From Verrucomicrobiota bacterium (GTDB lineage Bacteria; Verrucomicrobiota; Verrucomicrobiia; Chthoniobacterales; UBA10450): DNA of 6,427 bases. Made by a program: the position numbers and the translations under genes. The stretch spans positions 1 to 6,427 of the forward strand of contig QHNB01000145.1 in NCBI GenBank assembly GCA_003217965.1. The letters run 5' to 3'. The number at the start of each line of letters is the position of its first letter. Position 1 is the stretch's first letter. This document shows, piece after piece, positions 1-6,135 of this stretch. The notes beneath the pieces are model-generated. The model had not been told where the DNA came from, did not search any database, and saw only the letters and a list, made by a program, of their open reading frames with translations.

Positions 1-795
1 ATCGCTCGGCACGTCGAGCGGCCTTATGCGCTCGATTATATCGAGCGCTGCTTTACGGACTGGACGGAACTGCATGGCGACCGCCGTTTCGCCGACGATA
101 AAGCAATGCCATGCGGCCTGGCCAAATTGGGCAAGCGACGCTGTGTCGTAGTGACGAACCAAAAAGGCCGCAACACCAAGGAAAACGTAATGCGCAATTT
201 TGGCTGCGCCCATCCCGAAGGTTATCGCAAGGCCTTGCGGATCATGCGACTGGGTCAAAAATTTCGTCTCCCCATCATCTCCCTCATCGACACGCCCGGA
301 GCTTTCCCGGGCATCGGGTCAGAAGAGCGTCACATCGCGGAGGCGATCGCAGTCAATCTTCGCGAGATGATGACGCTGCGGATTCCCATTCTTGCCGCGG
401 TCATCGGCGAAGGCGGTTCCGGCGGCGCCCTCGGCATCGGCGTCGCCGATCATGTCATGATCTTTGAAAATGCGTATTACTCCGTCATTAGCCCGGAAGC
501 GTGCTCAGCCATTCTCTGGAAGGATCGGCGGCACGCGGCCGAAGCAGCCGAAGCCCTCAAGCTAACTGCGCACGATTTATGGCAGCTGGGAGTTGTCGAT
601 GAGATCGTGCCAGAACCAGAGGGAGGAGCGCATCGGGATCATGAAAAATCCGCATCCGTTTTAGGAGAAGCGCTACGCCACAATCTTGAGCGATTGCTCG
701 CCACTCCCTTGGAGCAGTTGCTCGAGAAGCGCTACGCAAAATTCCGTCGTCTTGGAAATTTCGCCGAATTATCGGCGGACGGCGCGAGTGCCTGA
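1..795 (+). CDS. accA: Acetyl-CoA carboxylase, carboxyltransferase alpha subunit (5' end outside window)
   Basis: AccA pairs with AccD to form the cytosolic carboxyltransferase that moves the carboxyl group from carboxybiotin (on AccB) to acetyl-CoA, giving malonyl-CoA, the first step of fatty acid synthesis. The frame is open from base 1, so the start lies upstream. 264 residues are visible; the family is usually about 315-330, so some 50-65 N-terminal residues are missing. Counting from the first visible codon, family hallmarks are RPYALDYIE (7-15), ELHGDR (23-28), the IDTPGAFPGI loop (96-105), the oxyanion glycine loop GEGGSGGALGIG (136-147), YSVISPEACSAILWKD (160-175) and PEPEGGAHRD (204-213). 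The C-terminal RYAKFRRLG segment is also typical, and the stop is TGA at 793-795. Nothing looks broken. An exported-protein gene starts 20 bases downstream on the same strand and could be cotranscribed, though no functional link is evident. Confidence 0.97.
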   Translation: MARHVERPYALDYIERCFTDWTELHGDRRFADDKAMPCGLAKLGKRRCVVVTNQKGRNTKENVMRNFGCAHPEGYRKALRIMRLGQKFRLPIISLIDTPGAFPGIGSEERHIAEAIAVNLREMMTLRIPILAAVIGEGGSGGALGIGVADHVMIFENAYYSVISPEACSAILWKDRRHAAEAAEALKLTAHDLWQLGVVDEIVPEPEGGAHRDHEKSASVLGEALRHNLERLLATPLEQLLEKRYAKFRRLGNFAELSADGASA

Positions 796-815
796 GCGGC
801 TGCTGGACAAAGCCA

Positions 816-1595
816 ATGAAAATCGGGTTCACCATAATCGGCGCATTGCTCGCTTGCGTCGCATCAGCCGGGGCAAACACTCCGTCTTTTCGTTTCGATC
901 GCGACACATTCGCCTTCGCCAACATGACCGTGTTCGAATACGAGAATGGAATTGCTCATCTGCGCCGGGGGGCGGAGGCAAAGCAGCGGCGGTACACCCG
1001 GCGTTGTTTCGTTCTGAGCCGGACCGCGATCCAGTTCCACAAATTTGCGCGTTTTGATCCACATGCACCACGGTTGGATGATCGGGCCCTTGCGCAAAGA
1101 ATTCGGATGGTGACCAGGCACCCCGTTTGGCGCGAGCCATTGCCCGAAAATGAGCGCGTTGTTTTTCCGGGCTATGCCAGCCTGCGCGAAATGAGTAAAG
1201 CACATGGTCTCCTTTTCCAGGAAACAGTTGGTCATGGCTGGCCGACTTACTGGCGCCCAGGAAATTACCGGATGATTTTTGTCCAGAGCAGGGGCTATCA
1301 GGAGAAAACGCATGCAAACTTGGAAGTAGCGTTAGCACGGGGGGAATTGTTTGCCGCTTACCTGACCACACTTCCGCAACGGTTATCGATCAACCACGCC
1401 GTGCTGGTCTTTGCCAAAGAGAAGAGCGACTCTCCCAGCCGCGACAACTATCTGGTCTATGATTCGAACCACCCGGAAAAACCGCGGCATCTCTGGTGGT
1501 CGGAACGCGATCATGCCTTCGGCTTCGAGAAGGATTGGGACTTTGTCGGGGGGAACGTACGGGCGTATCAAATTTACGGCAAACCGCTCCAGTAA
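816..1595 (+). CDS. Exported protein of unknown function with possible papain-like C/H/D triad
   Basis: I do not recognise a named family. The 259-residue product begins with a signal sequence: K2, a hydrophobic stretch at about 4-18, and possible signal peptidase I sites after A18 or A20. C14 follows L-L-A, so a lipoprotein is an alternative. The mature part is soluble, basic and aromatic-rich. Three spaced segments look conserved: RRCFVLSRTAIQFHKFARF (62-80) with C64, SINHAVLVF (191-199) with H194, and YLVYDSNHPE (212-221) with D216 and N218. The order Cys, then His before a beta strand, then Asp/Asn before a 'NHP' turn is that of papain-fold (C39/NlpC-like) enzymes, so a cysteine hydrolase is an inference only. 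The ATG at 816 was chosen because the signal peptide begins there; no clear ribosome binding site precedes it. The gene follows accA by 20 bases and ends 15 bases before the convergent esterase. Confidence 0.8.
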   Translation: MKIGFTIIGALLACVASAGANTPSFRFDRDTFAFANMTVFEYENGIAHLRRGAEAKQRRYTRRCFVLSRTAIQFHKFARFDPHAPRLDDRALAQRIRMVTRHPVWREPLPENERVVFPGYASLREMSKAHGLLFQETVGHGWPTYWRPGNYRMIFVQSRGYQEKTHANLEVALARGELFAAYLTTLPQRLSINHAVLVFAKEKSDSPSRDNYLVYDSNHPEKPRHLWWSERDHAFGFEKDWDFVGGNVRAYQIYGKPLQ

Positions 1596-1610
1596 CTCCA
1601 GCCGGCGCAA

Positions 1611-2501
1611 TTAGAACTGGCGCTCGAGCACCAACGGCGGTCTCGGGCGACGTTCGCCGAACCGAAGCGGAACCTGCGCTGGAAATAGAAAACGCAACGC
1701 CGGATCGACTCGACGTCCCCAAGTCGCCTCCGTGTGACTCGCCTTCTCGTCTTCCATGTATTGAAGATCGTCATCGAGCCGCCAACCTTTATCGATCAGC
1801 AGATCGCGCAGTTTGCGCGTATTTTCCCAGCCCGGCTCGGCCGTCCCGGTATCGAGCCAGATTCTGAGAGGAAGTTTCCGCTCGAGTTCCTCGACCCTTT
1901 TCAAGATCACGCTGTCATCCCACCAAACCGAGGGCGACATCACGAGAAGGCGACTGAATACATCGGGATAACAAAGTCCCACGTACATCGTTAAGAGTCC
2001 GGCTAGGGAAGAACCTCCCACGCCCGTCGCACTGGCCTCGCGCCGGGTGCGGTATCTGCGGTCAATAAACGGTTTCAATTCTTCAACCACGAACCGCGCG
2101 TAATTTCCGGCGAAGCCCTTACTGCGTCGTTTCTTTTCCCGATCGATCAGCCCGCGTGTTGGCGCGTATTCGTGAACGCGATCCTTTCCGGCATTATCAA
2201 TCGCGATAATAATGAGCGGCTCAACTAACCGGGATCCGATTAAACGCTGCGCCGTTTCGTCCACTCCCCATTCGACTCCGGCGAACGCAGTTGCGGCATC
2301 GAACAGATTTTGACCATCTTGCAAGTAGAGGACGGGGTACCGTTTCACGATCGAACGGCGATAACCCGGCGGAAGATAGACCAGAACATCGCGCCGATTC
2401 TTGAGAATGCGCGACTTGAACCGCGAATGTCGTTGAATATTTCCGGTGAGAGTGTGCTCTGGCATTTTGCGAACGAGAGCTATCCGCGAATAAGGCCGCA
2501 T
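1611..2501 (-). CDS. Fes-type alpha/beta-hydrolase (putative esterase, PF00756-like)
   Basis: Predicted cytosolic serine esterase of the enterochelin-esterase/esterase D superfamily; the substrate is unknown. The 296 residues show the fold in order: RRDVLVYLPPGY (36-47), RYPVLYLQDGQNLFD (54-68), the beta-strand/loop EPLIIIAIDNAG (94-105), the nucleophile elbow G163-S164-S165-L166-A167-G168, MSPSVWWDD (188-196), the acid loop LDTGTAE with D217, and H256 in SHTEATWGRR (255-264). Serine 165, D217 and H256 form a plausible triad. The fifth elbow position is Ala where GxSxG would have Gly. No signal peptide is visible. Two starts compete: ATG at 2501, preceded by a GGGTGG-like stretch with short spacing, and ATG at 2465 (M13, MPEHTLTG), where homology to the family seems to begin. 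The longer one is listed. The gene is divergent from the deleted hydrolase at 2585 and convergent with the exported-protein gene. Confidence 0.88.
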   Translation of the reverse strand: MRPYSRIALVRKMPEHTLTGNIQRHSRFKSRILKNRRDVLVYLPPGYRRSIVKRYPVLYLQDGQNLFDAATAFAGVEWGVDETAQRLIGSRLVEPLIIIAIDNAGKDRVHEYAPTRGLIDREKKRRSKGFAGNYARFVVEELKPFIDRRYRTRREASATGVGGSSLAGLLTMYVGLCYPDVFSRLLVMSPSVWWDDSVILKRVEELERKLPLRIWLDTGTAEPGWENTRKLRDLLIDKGWRLDDDLQYMEDEKASHTEATWGRRVDPALRFLFPAQVPLRFGERRPRPPLVLERQF

Positions 2502-2531
2502 TGTCCACCCGCGGACGCTTCGATTTCGCGC

Positions 2532-2557
2532 TTGGCAGCGCTGCCTTGGCGGATAAT
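2532..2557 (+). promoter_or_regulatory. Possible promoter/operator between divergent hydrolase genes
   Basis: The gap between the two divergent hydrolase starts holds a perfect 12-bp palindrome, GGCAGCGCTGCC (2534-2545). It overlaps a TTGGCA (2532-2537) resembling a -35 box. A GATAAT (2552-2557) resembling a -10 box follows at a 14-base spacing, shorter than the usual 16-18. A dimeric regulator or simply a hairpin could explain the palindrome. The promoter reading is weak. Confidence 0.25.
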
Positions 2558-2584
2558 GCTCGATGTGCGGTCACCCTTCTCCCC

Positions 2585-3070
2585 ATGCAAGAGCGTTATA
2601 TCCGCTGGTGGACACCCCATTTGAGCCGTGACTTCGAGATGCTGGCCTTCGGCCCGGGCGGCGGACTTCCGCTCGTCATTTTTCCAACCTCCTTTGGACG
2701 CTATTGTCAAATTAAGGATTTTGGATTGATCGATGCAGTCGCGTCGTTCGTCGATAGCGGTCGCGTCACGATTTACTGCCCCGATGCGATTGATCTGGAC
2801 AGTTTCTATAACAAATCCATTCATCCAGCCGATCGAATGCGGACGCATCTCGCCTACGAGAATGTAATCGTCCGCGATGTCTTCGATATCGGGCGGCGTG
2901 AGTGCTCAACTCACCGCGTTGCGGTCTGTGGCGCAAGCCTGGGCGCCTTGTGTCTCTCCGGGATCCTAAACGCCAAAGGTATTCGCCACTGGCTTGATGA
3001 CCGGAAATGGTGCGGGCATGAGTGGAAATATTGGCGCGACATGCTCCCCTATTATTTGTCGAAGATTTAA
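2585..3070 (+). pseudogene. Internally deleted esterase-family hydrolase (COG4947-like)
   Basis: The 161-residue product joins the two ends of a hydrolase that normally runs to about 230-260 residues. From the ATG at 2585, the N-terminal half is family-like: YIRWWTPHLSRDFEMLAFG (5-23), FPTSFGRY (33-40), CPDAIDLDSFYNKSIHP (65-81), and the nucleophile elbow G116-A117-S118-L119-G120. Directly after it, where the family has a further central region containing the catalytic acid, the sequence jumps to LSGILNAKGIRHWLDDRKW and GHEWKYWRDMLPYYL, the usual C-terminal end with catalytic H145. The join falls near 2945-2957 and keeps the frame. The serine and histidine remain, but the acid residue and about 70-100 core residues appear lost, so an active fold is unlikely. 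An upstream TTG at 2501 would add 28 residues without family character, so it was not used. No clear ribosome binding site is present. The gene points toward the ATP-grasp gene. Confidence 0.7.
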
Positions 3071-3086
3071 TGCCGTTCCTAGGTGC

Positions 3087-3139
3087 CTTGGTCATCTCGA
3101 GCGAATATGCCAGTCCGGCTCGGACCGAGACATCTTTGA
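3087..3139. repeat. Degenerate dispersed repeat of the 'GTCATCTCGAGCG' type
   Basis: TTGGTCATCTCGAGCGAA (3089-3106) and CCGAGACATCTTTGAT (3125-3140) look like the two ends of a common short extragenic repeat that I recall in the form GTCATCTCGAGCG...CGAGA(C)ATCTTTG. Here they are separated by about 18 unrelated bases that include a small hairpin, GTCCG-GCT-CGGAC (3113-3125). Assignment rests on recall of the repeat style, and only one copy is present in the window. Confidence 0.3.
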
Positions 3140-3161
3140 TCATTATTCGATGTTTGTTTTT

Positions 3162-3175
3162 TGCCGCGCGCGGCA
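3162..3175. other. Perfect 14-bp palindrome in the hydrolase/ATP-grasp gap
   Basis: TGCCGCGCGCGGCA is its own reverse complement and sits just after a T-rich run (TTTGTTTTT, 3152-3160). The T-run precedes the palindrome on the plus strand and would be A-rich after it on the minus strand, so it does not fit an intrinsic terminator in either direction. It may be a protein-binding site or a chance GC palindrome. Confidence 0.4.
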
Positions 3176-3262
3176 TCATTCCCATTTAAAGAAGCCAGTC
3201 GTGGACTTTCGTCGTGACGTCGGCCCGGACACTGTAATGATTTCCCATCTGATAATAATCGG

Positions 3263-3290
3263 AGATTCCTCGGCTTCGCTCGGAATGACA
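3263..3290. repeat. Short extragenic palindromic repeat upstream of the ATP-grasp gene
   Basis: This 28-base unit begins AGATTCCTCGGC (3263-3274) and ends TCGCTCGGAATGACA (3276-3290). It contains an imperfect inverted repeat whose outer arms are ATTCC (3265-3269) and GGAAT (3282-3286). It matches, from memory, a dispersed element often seen in environmental bacterial genomes (reverse strand reading GTCATTCCGAGCGAAG...). It ends 23 bases before the ATP-grasp start, so it probably lies in the 5' untranslated region or promoter. The rest of the 243-base gap (3071-3313) shows no convincing gene, and no terminator was found after the deleted hydrolase. Confidence 0.45.
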
Positions 3291-3313
3291 GAGTAACCGA
3301 TTACACCACGCCC

Positions 3314-4285
3314 ATGAAAAAAATCGGCATCTTATTCGGTCAGGAAAACTCGTTTCCGTGGGCATTTATCGATCGTGTCAATCAGAAAACCGGCGGTAAA
3401 GAGATTGTCGCCGAGGCCGTCAAAATCGACAAAGTCATCCAGGGCGAATCGTGCGGCTACGATGTGATTGTCGATCGAATTTCGCAGGATGTGCCCTTTT
3501 ATCGCGGTTTTCTCAAGAACGCTGCACTCGCCGGCACAGCGGTGCTAAATAATCCGTTCTGGTGGAGCGCTGACGACAAATTTTTCAATAACGCTTTGGC
3601 AATAAAAATCGGGGTCGCGGTTCCTCGCACCGTCCTGCTGCCGTCGCACGAAGTTCCGCCAGAAACAAACGCGAATTCTTTCCGCAATTTGGCTTATCCT
3701 CTCGACTGGGAAGCGATCTTCGATTACGTCGGCTGGCCCGCGTTCTTCAAACCATTTGCCGGCGGCGGCTGCAAAAACGTCTACCGCCTGCACAATCCAG
3801 AGGAGTTTTACCGGGCTTACAGCGAGACGGGCCAATTGGTGATGATGCTGCAGGAAGAAGTGAAGTTTGAAATGTACTTCCGATGCTACTCGATTGATCA
3901 GCGCCAGGTGCGGATCATGAATTACGAACCGCGTCATCCTTATCATTTGCGTTATCAAACGGAGTGGCAGGCTCCGAAAGAGATTCTCGAGAAAGTGGAA
4001 TGGGGAGTACTCCAGTTAAACCAGTATCTTGGCTACGATTTGAATACGGTCGAGTTCGCTGTCCGCAAAGGTGAGCCGCTCGCAATCGATTTTTGCAACC
4101 CCGCCCCCGACGCTGAAGTCACGTCGGTCGGACAGGCAAATTTTGATTGGGTAGTGAACGCGGTATCTGATATGGCGATCCGGAAAGCGCGCGAGCACGA
4201 ACCTGGTCGTAACAATTTGACCTGGGGCAAATTTGTTCAGGCAGTGATTGGCCATCGTTCTCTCGGAGATTTGAGATTGAAATAG
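3314..4285 (+). CDS. ATP-grasp family ligase (RimK/amidoligase-like)
   Basis: A 323-residue cytosolic enzyme predicted to use ATP to activate a carboxylate as acyl phosphate and join it to an amine or similar nucleophile. The substrates are not identifiable. The order fits an ATP-grasp protein: an N-terminal preATP-grasp domain (MKKIGILFGQENSFPWAFI, then YDVIVDRIS 49-57), LNNPFWWSADDKFF (78-91) with K89, the central lysine K146 in FFKPFAGGGCKNVY (144-157), the hinge acidic residues LQEEV (179-183), and the C-terminal metal-binding segments LNTVEFAV (243-250) and AIDFCNPAPD (257-266) with E247, D259 and N262. The ATG at 3314 fits the start of the first beta strand; no Shine-Dalgarno is visible. 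The gene lies downstream of the deleted hydrolase on the same strand and ends 10 bases before the convergent fpg. All key residues are present, so it should be active. Confidence 0.88.
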   Translation: MKKIGILFGQENSFPWAFIDRVNQKTGGKEIVAEAVKIDKVIQGESCGYDVIVDRISQDVPFYRGFLKNAALAGTAVLNNPFWWSADDKFFNNALAIKIGVAVPRTVLLPSHEVPPETNANSFRNLAYPLDWEAIFDYVGWPAFFKPFAGGGCKNVYRLHNPEEFYRAYSETGQLVMMLQEEVKFEMYFRCYSIDQRQVRIMNYEPRHPYHLRYQTEWQAPKEILEKVEWGVLQLNQYLGYDLNTVEFAVRKGEPLAIDFCNPAPDAEVTSVGQANFDWVVNAVSDMAIRKAREHEPGRNNLTWGKFVQAVIGHRSLGDLRLK

Positions 4286-4295
4286 CTTATCCGGC

Positions 4296-5090
4296 TTAGC
4301 GCTGACACCTCGGGCACCAGGCGGTTGTTCGTCCACCGATTGTCGTACGGCGCAAGATCGTGCCGTCTCGTGGGCACTTCCCGCCGTCTCGCCACCGTTC
4401 GTGAATAAGCCAATTCGTTGATGGATCGGACAAATCGGGTGCCATGATCCGGAGCGATTCGCGGGCGACAAATCGCGTCGCCCGAAAAATCGCCCCGCGT
4501 TCTTTTGGAGTCAAAGAGCCTGCCCTTTTCGACGGCAAAACTTTCGCGCGCCAAAGAATTTCGTCAGCCATCCAATTGCCAACGCCGGAAAAGCCGGATT
4601 GCATCAATAGAACGGCTTTGATTGGAGGCTTGCCATGACGATTTAGAAAGTCCTCGAAGAATGCGCGGCGAAAACTCGCCGAAGCGATCTCTGGGATCGC
4701 GCTGTTCCACCAAACCGGTTCGTCCTTACCGTGATGAAATTGGGCCCGGCCAAACTGGCGTGAATCGGTAAAAACGAGCGCCCGATCGCGCTGGTAGAGA
4801 ACGAGATGGTCGTGTTTGGCCGGCCGAAAGCTGGTTGACTCGACGCGTAGCCTGCCGGTCATACCGAGGTGAAGGCCGAGCCAATTATCGCCGGAAAAGC
4901 AAAAAAGCATCCGTTTGCCACGCGCTTCCGAACGCAAGAGTCGCGCACCGATCAGGTTCTCCCGCAACGCAGAGGTATCGGTCCCGCGGAAAAGGTATTT
5001 TCGCGGATGCAGCGATACTTTGAGAACGCGATCTCCAATTCCGGCGTCCCATTGTCGCCGGAAATATTCGACTTCCGCCAGTTCTGGCAT
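4296..5090 (-). CDS. mutM: Formamidopyrimidine-DNA glycosylase family protein (Fpg/Nei)
   Basis: Bifunctional DNA glycosylase/AP lyase that removes oxidised bases such as 8-oxoguanine. The start is fixed at 5090 because the family needs the proline right after Met as Schiff-base nucleophile; here the sequence is MPELAEVE, with P2 and E3. The usual fourth residue after P-E-L is Pro, here Ala. Other hallmarks of the 264 residues are K59 in ARGKRML (56-62), LHLGMTGRL (73-81), FTDSRQFGR (107-115), the helix-two-turn-helix PIKAVLL...GVGNWMADEILW (156-180) with N172, and the C-terminal zinc finger. The finger reads C239-P-R-D242, then IGGRTTAWC with R254, C259 and C262, so the second of four expected cysteines is Asp. 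Length is near the family norm (about 270). Because of that variant, the specificity (Fpg versus a Nei-like branch) is uncertain. The gene is convergent with the ATP-grasp gene and divergent from trxB. Confidence 0.93.
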   Translation of the reverse strand: MPELAEVEYFRRQWDAGIGDRVLKVSLHPRKYLFRGTDTSALRENLIGARLLRSEARGKRMLFCFSGDNWLGLHLGMTGRLRVESTSFRPAKHDHLVLYQRDRALVFTDSRQFGRAQFHHGKDEPVWWNSAIPEIASASFRRAFFEDFLNRHGKPPIKAVLLMQSGFSGVGNWMADEILWRAKVLPSKRAGSLTPKERGAIFRATRFVARESLRIMAPDLSDPSTNWLIHERWRDGGKCPRDGTILRRTTIGGRTTAWCPRCQR

Positions 5091-5136
5091 CGCGCAGAAT
5101 AGCCCCGCGAACCGGCCGGGCAATGCCCGCACGGCT

Positions 5137-5164
5137 TTGCCAGTAGCTTTGGCGTGCTAAATTT
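5137..5164 (+). promoter_or_regulatory. Candidate trxB promoter
   Basis: TTGCCA (5137-5142) and TAAATT (5159-5164) are separated by 16 bases and match the sigma-70 boxes at 5/6 and 4/6 positions. The AT-rich run that follows (ATTTTAATTAA) reaches the trxB ATG. A start site 7-8 bases after the -10 box would fall at or beside the ATG, so the transcript might be leaderless. This is weak evidence without mapping. Confidence 0.3.
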
Positions 5165-5171
5165 TAATTAA

Positions 5172-6095
5172 ATGGAAAAAGTGATTATCGTCGGAAGCGG
5201 CTGCGCCGGATTGACCGCAGCAATCTATGCGGCGCGCGCGCAACTAAGTCCCCTTGTCCTCGAAGGCAGTCAGCCCGGGGGCCAACTTTCCACGACAACC
5301 ATGGTCGAAAATTTTCCCGGATTCCCCGATGGCGTCGATGGTCCGCAGTTGATCATGAACATGCATGCCCAGGCCGAAAAATTCGGAGCGCGTTTTTCCT
5401 ATTCGGAGGCAACTGGGTTCGAGCCGCTCAACTCTCACATCCGATTGCAAATAGATGATTCGGAGTGGCTCGAAACGGAGTCGCTCATCATCGCAAGTGG
5501 CGCATCGGCCCGCTATCTTGGACTGGAAAATGAAGAAAAATTGATCGGCCACGGACTAACCTCATGTGCCACTTGTGATGGCGCTTTTTACCGGAACGTG
5601 CCGGTGGCGGTCATTGGTGGGGGGGATTCCGCGGCCGAGGAAGCGCTTTTCCTCACCCGCCTCGCTTCAAAAATATATTTGATTCACCGCCGCGACACGC
5701 TGCGCGCGTCCAAAATCATGGCTGGCCGAGTGCTCGCGCACAAAAAGATCGAGCCGATCTGGAATACGGTCGTCGTCCGCTACGTTCCCGACGAGAACGG
5801 CGAGATGAGCGCCATCGACTTGCGAAACGTGATTACTCACAAAGAGAGGCGACTGCCGGTCGCGTGTGTTTTCGTCGCCATCGGTCATGACCCGAATGCC
5901 AAGCCCTACAGCGGCAAGCTCGAAATGGACAAGGACGGGTATCTCATCACCAAGCGGTTGGTCGAGAGCAAGCACCCTGGAGTTTTCATTGCCGGCGATG
6001 TCGCAGATCGCGTTTACAAGCAGGCCGTAACCGCGGCCGGGGCGGGCTGCGCCGCCGCAATCGAAGCCGAGCGTTATTTGAGCAGGCTCAAGTGA
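5172..6095 (+). CDS. trxB: Thioredoxin reductase (NADPH, low-molecular-weight type)
   Basis: Cytosolic FAD enzyme that passes electrons from NADPH to thioredoxin, supporting ribonucleotide reductase, peroxide defence and protein disulfide reduction. The 307 residues are close to the usual 310-320 and all signatures are present: the FAD Rossmann motif GSGCAG (8-13), PGGQLSTTT (35-43) and VENFPGF (45-51), the redox-active pair C132-A-T-C135 in TSCATCDG, the NADPH Rossmann motif GGGDSAAEEA (149-158), HRRD (172-175) for the NADPH 2'-phosphate, and the C-terminal FAD motif GVFIAGDV (270-277). The start is the ATG at 5172, three residues before the first beta strand; it has no Shine-Dalgarno, only AT-rich sequence (TTTTAATTAA). 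The gene is divergent from the fpg-family gene and followed five bases after its stop by the repeat-flanked four-helix gene. No thioredoxin gene is in view. Confidence 0.97.
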   Translation: MEKVIIVGSGCAGLTAAIYAARAQLSPLVLEGSQPGGQLSTTTMVENFPGFPDGVDGPQLIMNMHAQAEKFGARFSYSEATGFEPLNSHIRLQIDDSEWLETESLIIASGASARYLGLENEEKLIGHGLTSCATCDGAFYRNVPVAVIGGGDSAAEEALFLTRLASKIYLIHRRDTLRASKIMAGRVLAHKKIEPIWNTVVVRYVPDENGEMSAIDLRNVITHKERRLPVACVFVAIGHDPNAKPYSGKLEMDKDGYLITKRLVESKHPGVFIAGDVADRVYKQAVTAAGAGCAAAIEAERYLSRLK

Positions 6096-6099
6096 TTTT

Positions 6100-6127
6100 G
6101 GAATTGCGAATTCCGATTTGCGATTCG
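6100..6127. repeat. Left flank of four-helix cassette: short palindrome plus 13-bp terminal inverted repeat
   Basis: GGAATT-GCG-AATTCC (6100-6114) is a perfect hairpin. It is followed at once by GATTTGCGATTCG (6115-6127), a 13-mer whose exact reverse complement lies at 6351-6363 at the other end of the four-helix gene. The two adjacent units resemble each other (GAATTGCGAATTC and GATTTGCGATTCG), which suggests a small degenerate tandem array. Confidence 0.6.
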
Positions 6128-6135
6128 CCCGAGAC

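Noticed and set aside
829..1371. Long open frames on the minus strand opposite the exported-protein gene
   Set aside because: They carry no recognisable motifs and are antisense to a gene with a signal peptide and coherent conserved segments; their amino-acid make-up looks like shadow translation.
2501..2584. TTG start at 2501 adding 28 residues to the deleted hydrolase
   Set aside because: The added residues have no family character and would run through the divergent control region; the family-like sequence begins right after the ATG at 2585.
2501..2848. Minus-strand open frames opposite the deleted hydrolase as an overlapping gene
   Set aside because: No motifs, and they oppose a frame with clear esterase-family sequence.
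3152..3175. T-run plus 14-bp palindrome as an intrinsic terminator
   Set aside because: The T-run is on the 5' side of the palindrome on the plus strand and would read as A's after it on the minus strand, so neither direction gives hairpin-then-U's.
4286..4295. Terminator shared by the convergent ATP-grasp and glycosylase genes
   Set aside because: The 10-base gap and its edges give only an imperfect palindrome around CCGG with no U-tract.
5091..5132. Upstream start for the glycosylase at 5132
   Set aside because: Fpg-family enzymes need proline as the residue after the initiator Met; only the ATG at 5090 gives M-P-E.
6118..6135. TTG start at 6118 for the four-helix protein
   Set aside because: The six extra residues come from the flanking inverted repeat, and the family N-terminus fits the ATG at 6136.
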